Virus record (IMG/VR): IMGVR_UViG_3300044491_002239
Span: 1-20,443 of that record
DNA length: 20,443 bases
Source of the DNA: a virus
Strand: one strand, 5' to 3'
The stretch's first letter is position 1. The number at the start of each line of letters is the position of its first letter. Made by a program: the position numbers and the translations under genes. Below are positions 1 through 8,519 of the stretch, in pieces. The notes under the pieces were generated by a model. It was not told the DNA's origin. It saw only the letters and a list, made by a program, of their open reading frames with translations, and searched no databases.

Positions 1-75
1 GTAGAGGGAGTTGCTCTTTCTATATTTGGATATTATTTTGGCTCTGCAGTTAAAAAAGATAATAAAAATGGCTAA
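1..75 (+). CDS. C-terminal end of a small membrane-protein gene (partial)
   Basis: Frame 1 is open from the window edge to a TAA at 73-75 and gives 24 residues. They contain a hydrophobic stretch, ALSIFGYYFGSAV, followed by a charged tail, KKDNKNG. The other two forward frames hit stops early. A last transmembrane helix followed by a short lysine-rich tail is common in small phage membrane proteins such as holins, and the position just before the packaging genes would suit lysis. Too little is present to assign a family, so the holin idea is a guess. Confidence 0.5.
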   Translation, partial: VEGVALSIFGYYFGSAVKKDNKNG

Positions 76-99
76 AGGTCAAGGGCATTAAATATTTAT

Positions 100-107
100 T
101 ATATTTG
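100..107 (+). promoter_or_regulatory. Possible Bacteroidota-type promoter -7 element (TATATTTG)
   Basis: TATATTTG matches the Bacteroidota housekeeping -7 consensus TAnnTTTG. It lies in the only non-coding gap before the packaging block and would put transcription start a few bases downstream, shortly before the ATG at 128. I see no convincing TTTG -33 element about 20 bases upstream, so it is a partial match. Confidence 0.35.
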
Positions 108-127
108 TATATAATAAATTAAATGTA

Positions 128-352
128 ATGGACATAAGAAAAATATCCGTAGGAGCAGACTACAAGCTAAGCGCTATGCACTATATTGTAGGTCAAGATG
201 TTTTAGGAGGTACTCATTATATTCATTTAATAAAGTATAGCGAACAAAAAGGTTCTGTCTTAATTTGGATTCAGAAAGATAATGAGGTTTTTTTGTGGAA
301 AGAATTTAATTCTAATATGCCTATTTCAATTGAATATAATATAAATTTTTAA
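128..352 (+). CDS. Small conserved phage protein of unknown function, upstream of the terminase
   Basis: This ORF encodes 74 aa. An ATG at 122 is followed at once by a stop, so the start is the ATG at 128. The motif KISVGADYKLSAMHYIVGQ near the N-terminus looks like one I associate with short proteins beside the terminase in marine Bacteroidota phages, but I cannot name a function. The remainder is a mix of predicted beta strands ending in ISIEYNINF. There is no signal peptide, transmembrane segment or cysteine. The next gene starts on the base after this stop codon, which implies co-translation with the packaging genes. Confidence 0.75.
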   Translation: MDIRKISVGADYKLSAMHYIVGQDVLGGTHYIHLIKYSEQKGSVLIWIQKDNEVFLWKEFNSNMPISIEYNINF

Positions 353-916
353 ATGAAGTCTCCTTTTTATTTTATAGTAAAACCTATAAATGGTAAGCGT
401 TATAATAATTCCAAAAAAATAAGTGGATTAGATTTTATAACAAGTACTTCTGAAGAAAATCATTTAGCCTCCAATAGAGAGGCTATTGTTGTTTCAACAC
501 CGCTGGGGTATGAAGGCAATATAGAAAAAGGCGATACCCTTCTTGTTCATCATAATGTTTTTAAATATTACAATGACATGAGGGGTAGGCAGCAAAGCGG
601 CAGGAGTTATTTTAAGGATGATTTATTCTTTATTGACAACGAGCAGTTTTTTATGTACAAAAAAAATGACGAATGGTATTGCCATGACCGTTATTGTTTT
701 GTAGAACCTATTCCTGTTACTGAATCATTTATTGATAAGCCATTTAAAGAAGAACCTTTGATGGGTAAATTAAAATACATAAACAAATATTTAAAAGACT
801 TTGGCTTAAAATCAGGAGACTTAATTACCTTTAAGCCTGATAGTGAATATGAGTTTACTGTAGATGATGAAAAACTTTACAGAATGTTTGACCATCAAAT
901 AACAATGTCTTTATGA
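353..916 (+). CDS. GroES-like (Cpn10-fold) protein, candidate phage co-chaperonin
   Basis: This 187-aa protein has its ATG directly after the preceding stop codon (TAAATG). Residues 43-70 (REAIVVSTPLGYEG, then IEKGDTLLVHHNVF) resemble the GroES core pattern in which a variable segment is followed by 'VKxGDxVLF'. Residues about 93-118 (DNEQFFMYKKNDEW, then CFVEP) fit the following strand that ends Cpn10 domains, where GroES has 'DILA'. The N-terminal IVKPINGKR fits the first GroES strand. Phages including T4 (gp31) encode co-chaperonins that help the host GroEL fold the capsid protein, so a place beside head genes makes sense. The insertion around residues 70-90 would match the mobile or roof region. 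The fold call comes from motif reading only. The C-terminal 65 residues (LMGKLKYINKYLKDFGLKSG onwards) are an extension I do not recognise. Confidence 0.6.
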   Translation: MKSPFYFIVKPINGKRYNNSKKISGLDFITSTSEENHLASNREAIVVSTPLGYEGNIEKGDTLLVHHNVFKYYNDMRGRQQSGRSYFKDDLFFIDNEQFFMYKKNDEWYCHDRYCFVEPIPVTESFIDKPFKEEPLMGKLKYINKYLKDFGLKSGDLITFKPDSEYEFTVDDEKLYRMFDHQITMSL

Positions 917-1194
917 CCTCGGAAGAATTAAAAGTAAAAATTATAGAAGCAGGCAGAAAAGCAGTAGAAGAACTTATTAGAGTTGCTAAAGAGGATATTA
1001 TAAAGCCAGGGCCTGAAGATGAATTAGCTGCTGATAGATTAAAGAATGCTGCGGCAACTAAGAAGCTAGCTATATTTGATGCTTTCGATATTTTAAATAA
1101 AATAGACGCGGAGCAAGAGAGTATTAATCTAGCTAATAATTTTGACAGTAAAGTAGAAACCAAACAAGGATTTGCAGAAAGACGTTCAAGATAA
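913..1194 (+). CDS. Small pre-terminase protein, candidate terminase small subunit
   Basis: This ORF encodes 93 aa and overlaps the previous gene by four bases (ATGA), a sign of translational coupling. It appears almost entirely helical: an N-terminal amphipathic helix (SEELKVKIIEAGRKAVEEL), an acidic linker (PGPEDEL), then DRLKNAAATKKLAIFDAFDI and a second acidic helix. Position immediately before TerL, size and helical character suit a small terminase subunit. However, I see no clear helix-turn-helix, so that function rests on synteny. Its last 23 bases overlap the start of TerL in another frame. Confidence 0.7.
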   Translation: MTSEELKVKIIEAGRKAVEELIRVAKEDIIKPGPEDELAADRLKNAAATKKLAIFDAFDILNKIDAEQESINLANNFDSKVETKQGFAERRSR

Positions 1195-3418
1195 GATATA
1201 TCAGGTTATAGAAGACTATATTCCAAAGGGAGTTTTGAATAATAAAAACAAAGCTCGAACTTGGGAATATGGCTATAACGAAAAATATAACATAATTGTT
1301 ATATCAAAAAACGGAACTCTAGGTGAAGTTGTAAGTATATCAGGATTAAAAATAGGCTTGCCATTATCTCCTAAAAATATTATTACCAGAAATTCTAAAC
1401 GTTCAGAACAATATTGGGAACGTCACGAACTTCCAAAAGAACTTAGTAAAGTGCATTCTATTTTTCAATGGAATGAGATGCCGTCAAACTTTAAAGCTAA
1501 ATGGGTAGACTATATAGAAACTGAATTTGACAGGAGGGAAGACGGACACTGGTTTATGAATAATGGAACTCCTTCTTATATTACTGGAGCACATTATATG
1601 TATCTTCAGTGGTCTAGTATTGATATTGGTTATCCAGACTTTAGGGAAGCTAATAGAATATTTTTTATATTTTGGGAAGCTTGCAAAGCAGATAATAGAT
1701 GTTTTGGAATGGTTTATTTAAAAATAAGACGTTCTGGATTTTCTTTTATGGGTTCTTCTGAATGCGTAAACACTGGTACTCTTGCAAAAGATGCTAGGGT
1801 TGGAATACTTTCTAAAACTGGTTCGGATTCTAAAAAAATGTTTACAGACAAAGTTGTTCCTATTGCTAATAGGCTTCCATTCTTTTTCAAGCCTATTCAA
1901 GATGGTATGGATAAACCTAAAACGGAATTAGCGTTTAGGATTCCAGCTTCTAAGATTACAAAAAAGAATATGTATGATTCTTTAAGTGAAGAACTTTTAG
2001 GATTAGACACTACTATTGACTGGAAAAATACAGATGACAACTCTTATGATGGTGAAAAGCTATTACTGCTTGTACATGATGAAAGTGGTAAGTGGATTAA
2101 ACCAAATAACATACTAAACAACTGGAGGGTTACTAAAACTTGTTTGCGTTTGGGAAGCAAGATTATTGGAAAATGCATGATGGGTTCAACATCAAACGCT
2201 TTAGATAAAGGAGGTGATAATTTCAAAAAGCTATACGAGGATTCTAATATTCAAACAAGAAACGCCAATGGTCAGACTAAAAGCGGAATGTATTCACTTT
2301 TCATCCCTATGGAGTGGAATATGGAAGGGTTTATAGACATTCACGGCATGCCGGTATTAAGAGTTCCAAGTGAAAAAATAAAGGGAGTAGATAATCAATG
2401 GATAAAAAATGGCGCTATAGATTACTGGGAGGCTGAAGTAGACTCATTAAAGTCTGACGCTGATGCTTTAAATGAATTTTACAGACAGTTTCCTAGAACT
2501 GAATCACATGCATTTAGAGATGAAAGTAAACAATCTTTATTTAATTTAACTAAGATATACCAACAAATAGATTATAATGATTCTTTAATATCGGAACATC
2601 ATTTAACAAGAGGTAATTTTTACTGGGAAAGCGGCATAAAAGATAGGAAGGTTGCTTTTAGCCCAGATAAAAGAGGAAGGTTTTTGGTTAATTGGATACC
2701 ACCTAAACACTTGCAAAATAAAGTTATAGAAAGAAATGGATTAAAATATCCCGGCAATGAACATATAGGAGCTTTTGGTTGTGATAGTTATGATATATCA
2801 GGTACTGTAGGAGGTGGAGGTTCTAACGGAGCTTTGCACGGTCTTACTAAATTTAATATGGAGGACGCTCCTTCTAATCAGTTTTTTTTAGAATACGTAG
2901 CTAGACCTCAAACAGCAGAAATATTTTTTGAAGAAGTATTAATGGCTTGCGTTTTTTACGGAATGCCTATACTTATTGAAAATAACAAGCCTAGATTGCT
3001 TTATCATTTTAAGAATAGAGGCTATAGACCTTACTCTATAAATAGACCGGATAAACAATTATCAAAACTTTCTAAGACAGAAAGAGAACTTGGGGGCATC
3101 CCAAATAGTTCTGAAGATGTTAAGCAGTCTCATGCTGCCGCTATTGAGTCTTATATTGAAAAGTACGTTGGATTAGATATGGATGGGGCATTTAGAGAAT
3201 CAGACGACATGGGTTCCATGCTGTTTACTAGGACGTTAGAAGATTGGGCTAGATTTGACATAACTAATAGAACTAAGTTTGATGCTAGTATTAGCTCGGG
3301 TTTAGCAATTATGGCAACACAGAAACATATGTACTTGACAGAGAAAAAACAATCAAAAATAAACCTTAACTTTGCGAGGTACGCAAACAAAGGAAATTTA
3401 AGTGAATTAATTAGATAG
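1172..3418 (+). CDS. terL: Large terminase subunit (TerL), DNA-packaging ATPase and nuclease
   Basis: TerL powers genome packaging into the prohead and cuts the concatemer. The 748-aa length fits crAss-like and related TerL proteins. The ATPase half shows a deviant Walker A at K184-IRRSG-F190 (viral terminases often have R-rich P-loops rather than GKT) and a Walker B at LLLVHDE with D303 and E304. The RNase H-like nuclease half shows D538 in GCDSYD, E603 in ILIENN, and D649 with H654 in DVKQSH. The frame opens after a stop at 1154-1156. The first in-frame ATG codes for a Met about 100 residues in, past well-folded sequence, so I take the TTG at 1172 as the start, 23 bases inside the previous gene. 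The portal gene begins on the base after its stop. Confidence 0.93.
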   Translation: MQKDVQDKIYQVIEDYIPKGVLNNKNKARTWEYGYNEKYNIIVISKNGTLGEVVSISGLKIGLPLSPKNIITRNSKRSEQYWERHELPKELSKVHSIFQWNEMPSNFKAKWVDYIETEFDRREDGHWFMNNGTPSYITGAHYMYLQWSSIDIGYPDFREANRIFFIFWEACKADNRCFGMVYLKIRRSGFSFMGSSECVNTGTLAKDARVGILSKTGSDSKKMFTDKVVPIANRLPFFFKPIQDGMDKPKTELAFRIPASKITKKNMYDSLSEELLGLDTTIDWKNTDDNSYDGEKLLLLVHDESGKWIKPNNILNNWRVTKTCLRLGSKIIGKCMMGSTSNALDKGGDNFKKLYEDSNIQTRNANGQTKSGMYSLFIPMEWNMEGFIDIHGMPVLRVPSEKIKGVDNQWIKNGAIDYWEAEVDSLKSDADALNEFYRQFPRTESHAFRDESKQSLFNLTKIYQQIDYNDSLISEHHLTRGNFYWESGIKDRKVAFSPDKRGRFLVNWIPPKHLQNKVIERNGLKYPGNEHIGAFGCDSYDISGTVGGGGSNGALHGLTKFNMEDAPSNQFFLEYVARPQTAEIFFEEVLMACVFYGMPILIENNKPRLLYHFKNRGYRPYSINRPDKQLSKLSKTERELGGIPNSSEDVKQSHAAAIESYIEKYVGLDMDGAFRESDDMGSMLFTRTLEDWARFDITNRTKFDASISSGLAIMATQKHMYLTEKKQSKINLNFARYANKGNLSELIR

Positions 3419-5854
3419 ATGAGAGACGTTAAAATAGATATTTCATCTGCGGGATTTCCAAGTCAATTTGTTTCAGATGCTCAAAAAGCAACTGATGAAT
3501 TTGGCTTACAAATTGGACAGGCTATTCAATACGAGTGGTTTAAAAAAGACGGGAATCAATGCAGGTATTATAATCAATGGAGAGACTTTCATAGACTACG
3601 ACTTTACGCTAGAGGTGAGCAGTCTATAGCGAAGTATAAAAATGAGTTAGCGATTGATGGTGACTTGTCTTACCTTAATCTCGATTGGACCCCAGTTCCT
3701 ATTCTACCAAAGTTTGTGGACATTGTGGTAAACGGTATGCAAGACCGTGAGTTCAAAGTTAAGGCTTATGCTCAGGATGCATTATCTCAATCTAAAAGAA
3801 GTAAGTACCAAGACATGATAGAGGGTCAGATGGCCGCTAAAGATATTTTGGAAAACCTTCAAAAACAAACAGGTGTTGACCCTTTTATTATGAATCCTGA
3901 TGAACTTCCGGCTTCTGATGAAGAGCTTTCATTGTACATGAACCTCAACTACAAGCCAGCTATTGAGATAGCTGAAGAGGAGGCTATTGACACTATGTTT
4001 TCAGAAAACCATTATGACGATATACGTAAACGGTTAGATTATGATTTAACTGTTATTGGTATGTCTGTAGCCAAGCATGAATTTTTACCAGGCTCTGGAG
4101 TTGAAGTATCTTATGTTGACCCAGCTAATGTGGTTTACAGCTACACTGAAGACCCTCACTTTAAAGATTGTTTTTATTGGGGTGAAATTAAAACTTTACC
4201 AATAACTGAGTTATCAAAAATAGACCCTACCATTACTAAGGATGATTTAGAGGAAATATCTAAATACAGTCAGAGTTGGTTTGATTATTATAATGTAGCT
4301 CAATTTTATGAAAACGATATTTTTTATCGCGACACTTGTACTTTAATGTATTTTAATTATAAGACCACTAAGAAAATGGTTTATAAGAAAAGAATACTAG
4401 AAGGTGGTGGTTCTAAAATAATAGAAAAAGATGATTCATTTAACCCTCCGGCAGAAATGATGGAAGAGGGAAGGTTTGAAAAAATAGAAAAAACTATTGA
4501 TGTATGGTATAACGGAGTTATGGTTATGGGTACTAATATTATTCTTAAGTGGGAGCTTGCGGAAAATATGGTAAGACCTAAATCATCATCTCAACACGCT
4601 ATACCAAATTACGTAGCTGTAGCCCCTAGAATGTATAAGGGTGTTATTGAGTCTTTAGTTAGAAGAATGGTTCCTTTTGCTGATTTAATTCAAATAACGC
4701 ATTTAAAGCTTCAACAAGTTATTGCAAGAACAGTCCCCGATGGTGTATATATTGATGCGGATGGACTTAATGAAGTTGATTTAGGAACTGGCGCTTCTTA
4801 CGACCCCTCAGATGCTTTGAAATTATATTTTCAAACCGGTAGTGTTGTAGGTAGGAGTTATACTCAAGATGGAGAATACAATCAAGGAAGGGTTCCTATA
4901 CAGCAGCTTACAAGCAATTCAGGGGCTTCTAAGACACAAATGCTTATAGCTAACTATAATCACTACCTAGATATGATTCGCTCTGTAACAGGCTTAAATG
5001 AAGCCAGGGACGGTTCTACCCCATCTCCAGATGCTTTAGTGGGTGTTCAAAAATTAGCTGCATTAAATTCAAATACTGCTACTCGCCATATATTAGACGG
5101 AAGTCTTTACATATATCGTACGTTAGCAGAAGCTTTAACCTATAGGATAGCAGATATTTTGCAGTATTCTGATTTTAAAGAAGACTTTGTAAATAAAATA
5201 GGTAAGTACAATGTTAGTATACTGGGAGAAATAAGTGATTTATACATTTATGATTTTGGGGTATTTATAGAGCTTTCTCCAGACGAAGAGCAAAAAGCAA
5301 TGCTTGAGCAAAATATTCAAATGGCTTTATCTAAAGCAGACATTAATCTTGAAGATGCTATTGATATTAGAGAAATTAGAAACTTGAAATTAGCAAACCA
5401 ATTATTAAAAGTAAAAAGGTTGGCTAAACAAGATAGGGATGAAAAAATGGAAATGCAAAAGCAGGCCATGGTTTCACAGCAACAACTTAAGTCTCAAGAA
5501 ATGGCTGGACAAATGTCTCTTCAAAAAATAAACATGGAGACTGAGTCTAAGATAAAAGTAAAACAAGCTGAGATTGCTTTTGAAATAGAAAAAAATAAAA
5601 CAGAAGCAATGCTTAAGGCTCAACTTATGGAGCAAGAGTTTAATTACAACTTGCAGCTTCGTGGTATAGATGAAAACGCCCTATCTCAAAGGGAAGACCA
5701 AAGAGAGAAAGCAAAAAGCAGTAGAATTAGCCAACAGAATACTGAGCAGTCTAAATTAATTACACAACGTAAAAATAATTTACCACCTCAAAATTTTGAG
5801 TCTAATGAAGATAGCTTAGATGGTTTCGACTTAGCTGAGTTTGAACCTAGATAG
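3419..5854 (+). CDS. Portal protein (head-tail vertex)
   Basis: The portal forms the dodecameric ring through which DNA enters and to which the tail attaches. At 811 aa it is in the size range of crAss-like portals. Supporting features are its place directly after TerL and the residue 410-580 region (RRMVPFADLIQITHLKLQ, later SVTGLNEARDG, then LVGVQKLAALNSN), the helical stem/wing pattern seen in this portal family. From about residue 640 to 750 the chain is a long Gln/Glu/Lys/Met-rich coiled coil, which probably forms the barrel lining the capsid interior. The last 45 residues are acidic and Ser/Asn-rich and look disordered. No frameshift or internal stop is present. The assignment rests on synteny and remembered family features. 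Confidence 0.88.
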   Translation: MRDVKIDISSAGFPSQFVSDAQKATDEFGLQIGQAIQYEWFKKDGNQCRYYNQWRDFHRLRLYARGEQSIAKYKNELAIDGDLSYLNLDWTPVPILPKFVDIVVNGMQDREFKVKAYAQDALSQSKRSKYQDMIEGQMAAKDILENLQKQTGVDPFIMNPDELPASDEELSLYMNLNYKPAIEIAEEEAIDTMFSENHYDDIRKRLDYDLTVIGMSVAKHEFLPGSGVEVSYVDPANVVYSYTEDPHFKDCFYWGEIKTLPITELSKIDPTITKDDLEEISKYSQSWFDYYNVAQFYENDIFYRDTCTLMYFNYKTTKKMVYKKRILEGGGSKIIEKDDSFNPPAEMMEEGRFEKIEKTIDVWYNGVMVMGTNIILKWELAENMVRPKSSSQHAIPNYVAVAPRMYKGVIESLVRRMVPFADLIQITHLKLQQVIARTVPDGVYIDADGLNEVDLGTGASYDPSDALKLYFQTGSVVGRSYTQDGEYNQGRVPIQQLTSNSGASKTQMLIANYNHYLDMIRSVTGLNEARDGSTPSPDALVGVQKLAALNSNTATRHILDGSLYIYRTLAEALTYRIADILQYSDFKEDFVNKIGKYNVSILGEISDLYIYDFGVFIELSPDEEQKAMLEQNIQMALSKADINLEDAIDIREIRNLKLANQLLKVKRLAKQDRDEKMEMQKQAMVSQQQLKSQEMAGQMSLQKINMETESKIKVKQAEIAFEIEKNKTEAMLKAQLMEQEFNYNLQLRGIDENALSQREDQREKAKSSRISQQNTEQSKLITQRKNNLPPQNFESNEDSLDGFDLAEFEPR

Positions 5855-5890
5855 GCTTAATAAAATAAATTTTAATTTAAATTATATCTA

Positions 5891-7018
5891 ATGGAAATGA
5901 AAGTAAGAGCCTTAGACGGCCCAGAAGCAAAATCAATTCAAGAAGTAGAGCAAGAATTGCTTGAAAAGCATGAAGAAAAATTTTCAGACACTGAAGTTAA
6001 TGATGAAGTTGTTTTAACTGAAGAGCCTAAAAACGAAACTGTACAAGAAACTGTACAAGAAACTGTACAAGAAACTGTACAGGAGAGTGAATTACAGGAA
6101 GAAGATGTTCTTTCATATATTGGAAAAAGATACGGTAAAGAAATTAATTCAATTGAAGAATTAATTGCGGAACGCGAAACGGCCGAAGAAATGCCCGAAG
6201 ATGTTGCCGCTTACTTTAAGTATAAAAAAGATACAGGAAGAGGAATTGAAGACTATGTAAAATTACAAAGAGACTTTGATTCTATGAATCCTGATGCTTT
6301 GTTAAAAGAATATTTATTAGCGACTGAAGAAGGTTTAGATTTAGAAGATATTGATTCTCTTATGGAGGATTATTCTTATGATGAAGATTTAGATGAAGAA
6401 TCGGTAATTAAAAAAGTTAAATTAACAAAGAAGAAAGCTATTGCTAAAGCTAAAAAATACTTTAACGAGCAGAAAGAACTTTATAAGCAGCCCCTTGAGT
6501 CAAGACAGGCTGTTAGTTCAGAAGGCGAAACTGAAGAATTTAAAGCTTATAAGCAATATTTAGAATCGGCTAAAAGCCAGCAAGAGGAAAATGAAGCAAA
6601 ACGACAGTGGTTTTCAAAAAAGACCAATGAAGTGTTTGACGGTGATTTCAAAGGTTTTGATTTCGCAATTGACGGAAAACAAATGTATTTTTCTCCAGGC
6701 GATGCGCAAGCTTTGAAAAAAGCTCAGGAAACTCCCATGAATTTTGTCAATAAATATATTGACGAAAATGGTTTAGTTAATGATGCCGCAGGTTACCACA
6801 AGGCCTTAGCAGTCGCAATGAATCCTGATAAGTTTGCCCAGTTCTTTTACGAGCAAGGTAAATCAGAAGCTACTGAAGATGTAATGCGTAAAACTAAGAA
6901 TATAAACATGAGTGAGCGCAGAGCACCAGAAGTAACTAATAAAGGAGGAATGCAAGTAAAGTCAGTTAACCCTGATTCGGGACGAGGCTTAAAAATTAGA
7001 AGTATAAAAAAAGTTTAA
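5891..7018 (+). CDS. Acidic scaffold-like protein preceding the capsid gene
   Basis: This 375-aa protein sits between portal and major capsid protein, the usual place for a head scaffolding protein that is removed on maturation. Composition supports this. The first 200 residues are very acidic and apparently disordered or coiled, with the repeat ETVQ x4 at residues 49-64. A Lys/Glu helical region follows (KKVKLTKKKAIAKAKKY), then a more ordered region (residues about 255-335) and a basic, Gly/Ser-rich tail ending RSIKKV. Basic C-terminal tails in scaffolds often contact the capsid protein. I see no protease motif. An internal virion protein is the main alternative. The leader at 5855-5890 is pure A/T-rich sequence with no Shine-Dalgarno. 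Confidence 0.7.
   Translation: MEMKVRALDGPEAKSIQEVEQELLEKHEEKFSDTEVNDEVVLTEEPKNETVQETVQETVQETVQESELQEEDVLSYIGKRYGKEINSIEELIAERETAEEMPEDVAAYFKYKKDTGRGIEDYVKLQRDFDSMNPDALLKEYLLATEEGLDLEDIDSLMEDYSYDEDLDEESVIKKVKLTKKKAIAKAKKYFNEQKELYKQPLESRQAVSSEGETEEFKAYKQYLESAKSQQEENEAKRQWFSKKTNEVFDGDFKGFDFAIDGKQMYFSPGDAQALKKAQETPMNFVNKYIDENGLVNDAAGYHKALAVAMNPDKFAQFFYEQGKSEATEDVMRKTKNINMSERRAPEVTNKGGMQVKSVNPDSGRGLKIRSIKKV
6035..6082 (+). repeat. Four tandem 12-bp units encoding (ETVQ)4
   Basis: The unit GAAACTGTACAA occurs four times in a row, with the last copy ending CAG instead of CAA. It is in frame in the acidic N-terminal region of the scaffold-like gene. Near identity at the DNA level suggests recent slippage expansion, tolerated because the region is disordered. 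Confidence 0.95.
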
Positions 7019-7036
7019 AATTTAAAATTAAAAATT

Positions 7037-8458
7037 ATGGCAGGAGCTGTTCAAGCAACCCCAGGGTTTGCACTACAGCCAAGCGCAGAACAAGTGCCCT
7101 TGGCTTCAAATTACATTACAAATTTCGATTTCTTAAATCAGTACTTACCTGATACTTATGAAAAAGAATTTGAAAGATACGGTAATCGTACCGTAGCATC
7201 GTTCTTACGTATGGTAGGAGCTGAAATGCCTTCTAATTCTGACCTTATTAAATGGGCGGAACAAGGAAGATTACACACTAAGTACACTAATTGTGCATCT
7301 AACGGAGCTGCTGGAGCAGATACCGCTACTATTACAGTTAATGATACTTTAATTCCAGGTACTGGCTCAATTGCTATTAGAGTAGGACAAACTATTGTTG
7401 TTTCTGATAATGCTGGAGCTGGGCTAAACAAAGGTATTGTTACTGCTGTAAATACTGCGGCTGGTACTTTTGATGTTGCTTACTACGAGGCTGCTGGTCA
7501 AATAGGAGGAGCAGGTCTTACTTATACTGTATTTATTTACGGTTCTGAGTTTAAAAAAGGAACTAACGGAATGGAAGGTTCTTTAGAAGCTGATGACGTA
7601 TTCTTTGAAAACTCTCCAATTATCATTAAAGACAAATACGCTGTTAGCGGGTCTGATATGGCACAAATTGGATGGGTAGAAGTAACTACTGAAAATGGAG
7701 CTTCTGGGTACTTATGGTATTTAAAATCTGAGCATGAAACTAGATTGCGTTTTGACGACTATCTTGAAACTGCAATGATTGAGGCTGTACCAGCTGAAGC
7801 TGCTTCTGGAGCAATTGCTGCTGCTGGAGATGTAGGAAACAAAGGTTCTGAAGGTATCTTCTACGTAGTAGAAAACAGAGGAAACGTATGGGGCGGAGGA
7901 AATCCTGCTGCACTTGCTGACTTTGATGCAATCATTTCTCGTTTAGATAAGCAAGGTTCTATTGAAGAAAATGTTATTTTCGTAGATAGAGAATTTGGAT
8001 TTGACATCGATGATATGTTAGCTTCTCAGAACTCTTACGGAGCTGGTGGTACGTCTTATGGTTTATTTGACAATGACAAAGACATGGCATTAAACCTTGG
8101 ATTTACAGGATTCAGAAGAGGGTATGATTTCTACAAGTCTGATTGGAAATACTTAAATGACCCAACAATGAGAGGTGGTTTGCCTACTGGAGCTAATTCA
8201 GGGCGTGTAAACGGATTATTAGTACCTGCTGGTTCTACTACCGTATACGACCAGATTTTAGGTAAAAACGCTAAGAGACCTTTCTTACATGTTAGATATA
8301 GAGCTTCTGAAACAGAAGACAGACGTTACAAAACTTGGATTACAGGTTCTGCTGGCGGTGCACAAACTTCAAGCTTAGATGCTATGGAAGTTCACTTCTT
8401 GTCAGAAAGAGCTGTATGTACATTAGGTGCAAACAACTTCTTCTTATTCCAAGAGTAG
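7037..8458 (+). CDS. Major capsid protein (HK97-fold type)
   Basis: This 473-aa protein builds the icosahedral shell. It follows the scaffold-like gene and is closed by a strong terminator, as expected for a highly expressed capsid gene. The N-terminal region (NYITNFDFLNQYLPDTYEKE, then RTVASFLRMVGAE) and later features (FVDREFGFDIDD, GLFDNDKDMALNLGF, the C-terminal FLSERAVCTLGANNFFLFQE) match what I know of major capsid proteins in crAss-like and marine Bacteroidota phages. Residues about 88-168 are a Gly/Ala/Thr/Val-rich stretch of predicted beta strands, probably an insertion (I-type) domain on the basic fold. The leader TTTAAAATTAAAAATT is an A/T-rich Bacteroidota-style initiation region. 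Codons look more even (GTA, TCT, GGA, few rare ones), consistent with high expression. Confidence 0.9.
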   Translation: MAGAVQATPGFALQPSAEQVPLASNYITNFDFLNQYLPDTYEKEFERYGNRTVASFLRMVGAEMPSNSDLIKWAEQGRLHTKYTNCASNGAAGADTATITVNDTLIPGTGSIAIRVGQTIVVSDNAGAGLNKGIVTAVNTAAGTFDVAYYEAAGQIGGAGLTYTVFIYGSEFKKGTNGMEGSLEADDVFFENSPIIIKDKYAVSGSDMAQIGWVEVTTENGASGYLWYLKSEHETRLRFDDYLETAMIEAVPAEAASGAIAAAGDVGNKGSEGIFYVVENRGNVWGGGNPAALADFDAIISRLDKQGSIEENVIFVDREFGFDIDDMLASQNSYGAGGTSYGLFDNDKDMALNLGFTGFRRGYDFYKSDWKYLNDPTMRGGLPTGANSGRVNGLLVPAGSTTVYDQILGKNAKRPFLHVRYRASETEDRRYKTWITGSAGGAQTSSLDAMEVHFLSERAVCTLGANNFFLFQE

Positions 8459-8466
8459 TATTTATT

Positions 8467-8497
8467 AAGGGAGGTTTAACCGCCTCCCTTTTTTTTT
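8467..8497 (+). terminator. Intrinsic terminator after the capsid gene
   Basis: An 8-bp perfect stem (AAGGGAGG at 8467-8474 with CCTCCCTT at 8483-8490) closes an 8-base loop and is followed by a run of nine T ending at 8497. It lies 8 bases after the capsid stop codon. This is the clearest rho-independent terminator in the window and should end or attenuate the head transcript. Confidence 0.92.
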
Positions 8498-8519
8498 AAA
8501 TTTAATTAAATTTTATATA

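Noticed and set aside
68-91. A tiny ORF (ATG at 68, seven codons, MAKGQGH).
   Set aside because: It is too short to support as a gene and no conservation can be judged.
855-1163. Minus-strand ORFs of 60-102 codons (for example 855-1163, 7156-7431, 13014-13247).
   Set aside because: They lie opposite clear + strand genes, have no leader or neighbour logic, and have compositions expected of reverse-complement shadows.
2207-2218. AAAGGAGGTGAT, a perfect Shine-Dalgarno-like sequence inside TerL.
   Set aside because: It simply encodes K-G-G-D in the TerL frame, no start codon follows at a suitable distance, and other genes here do not use Shine-Dalgarno signals.
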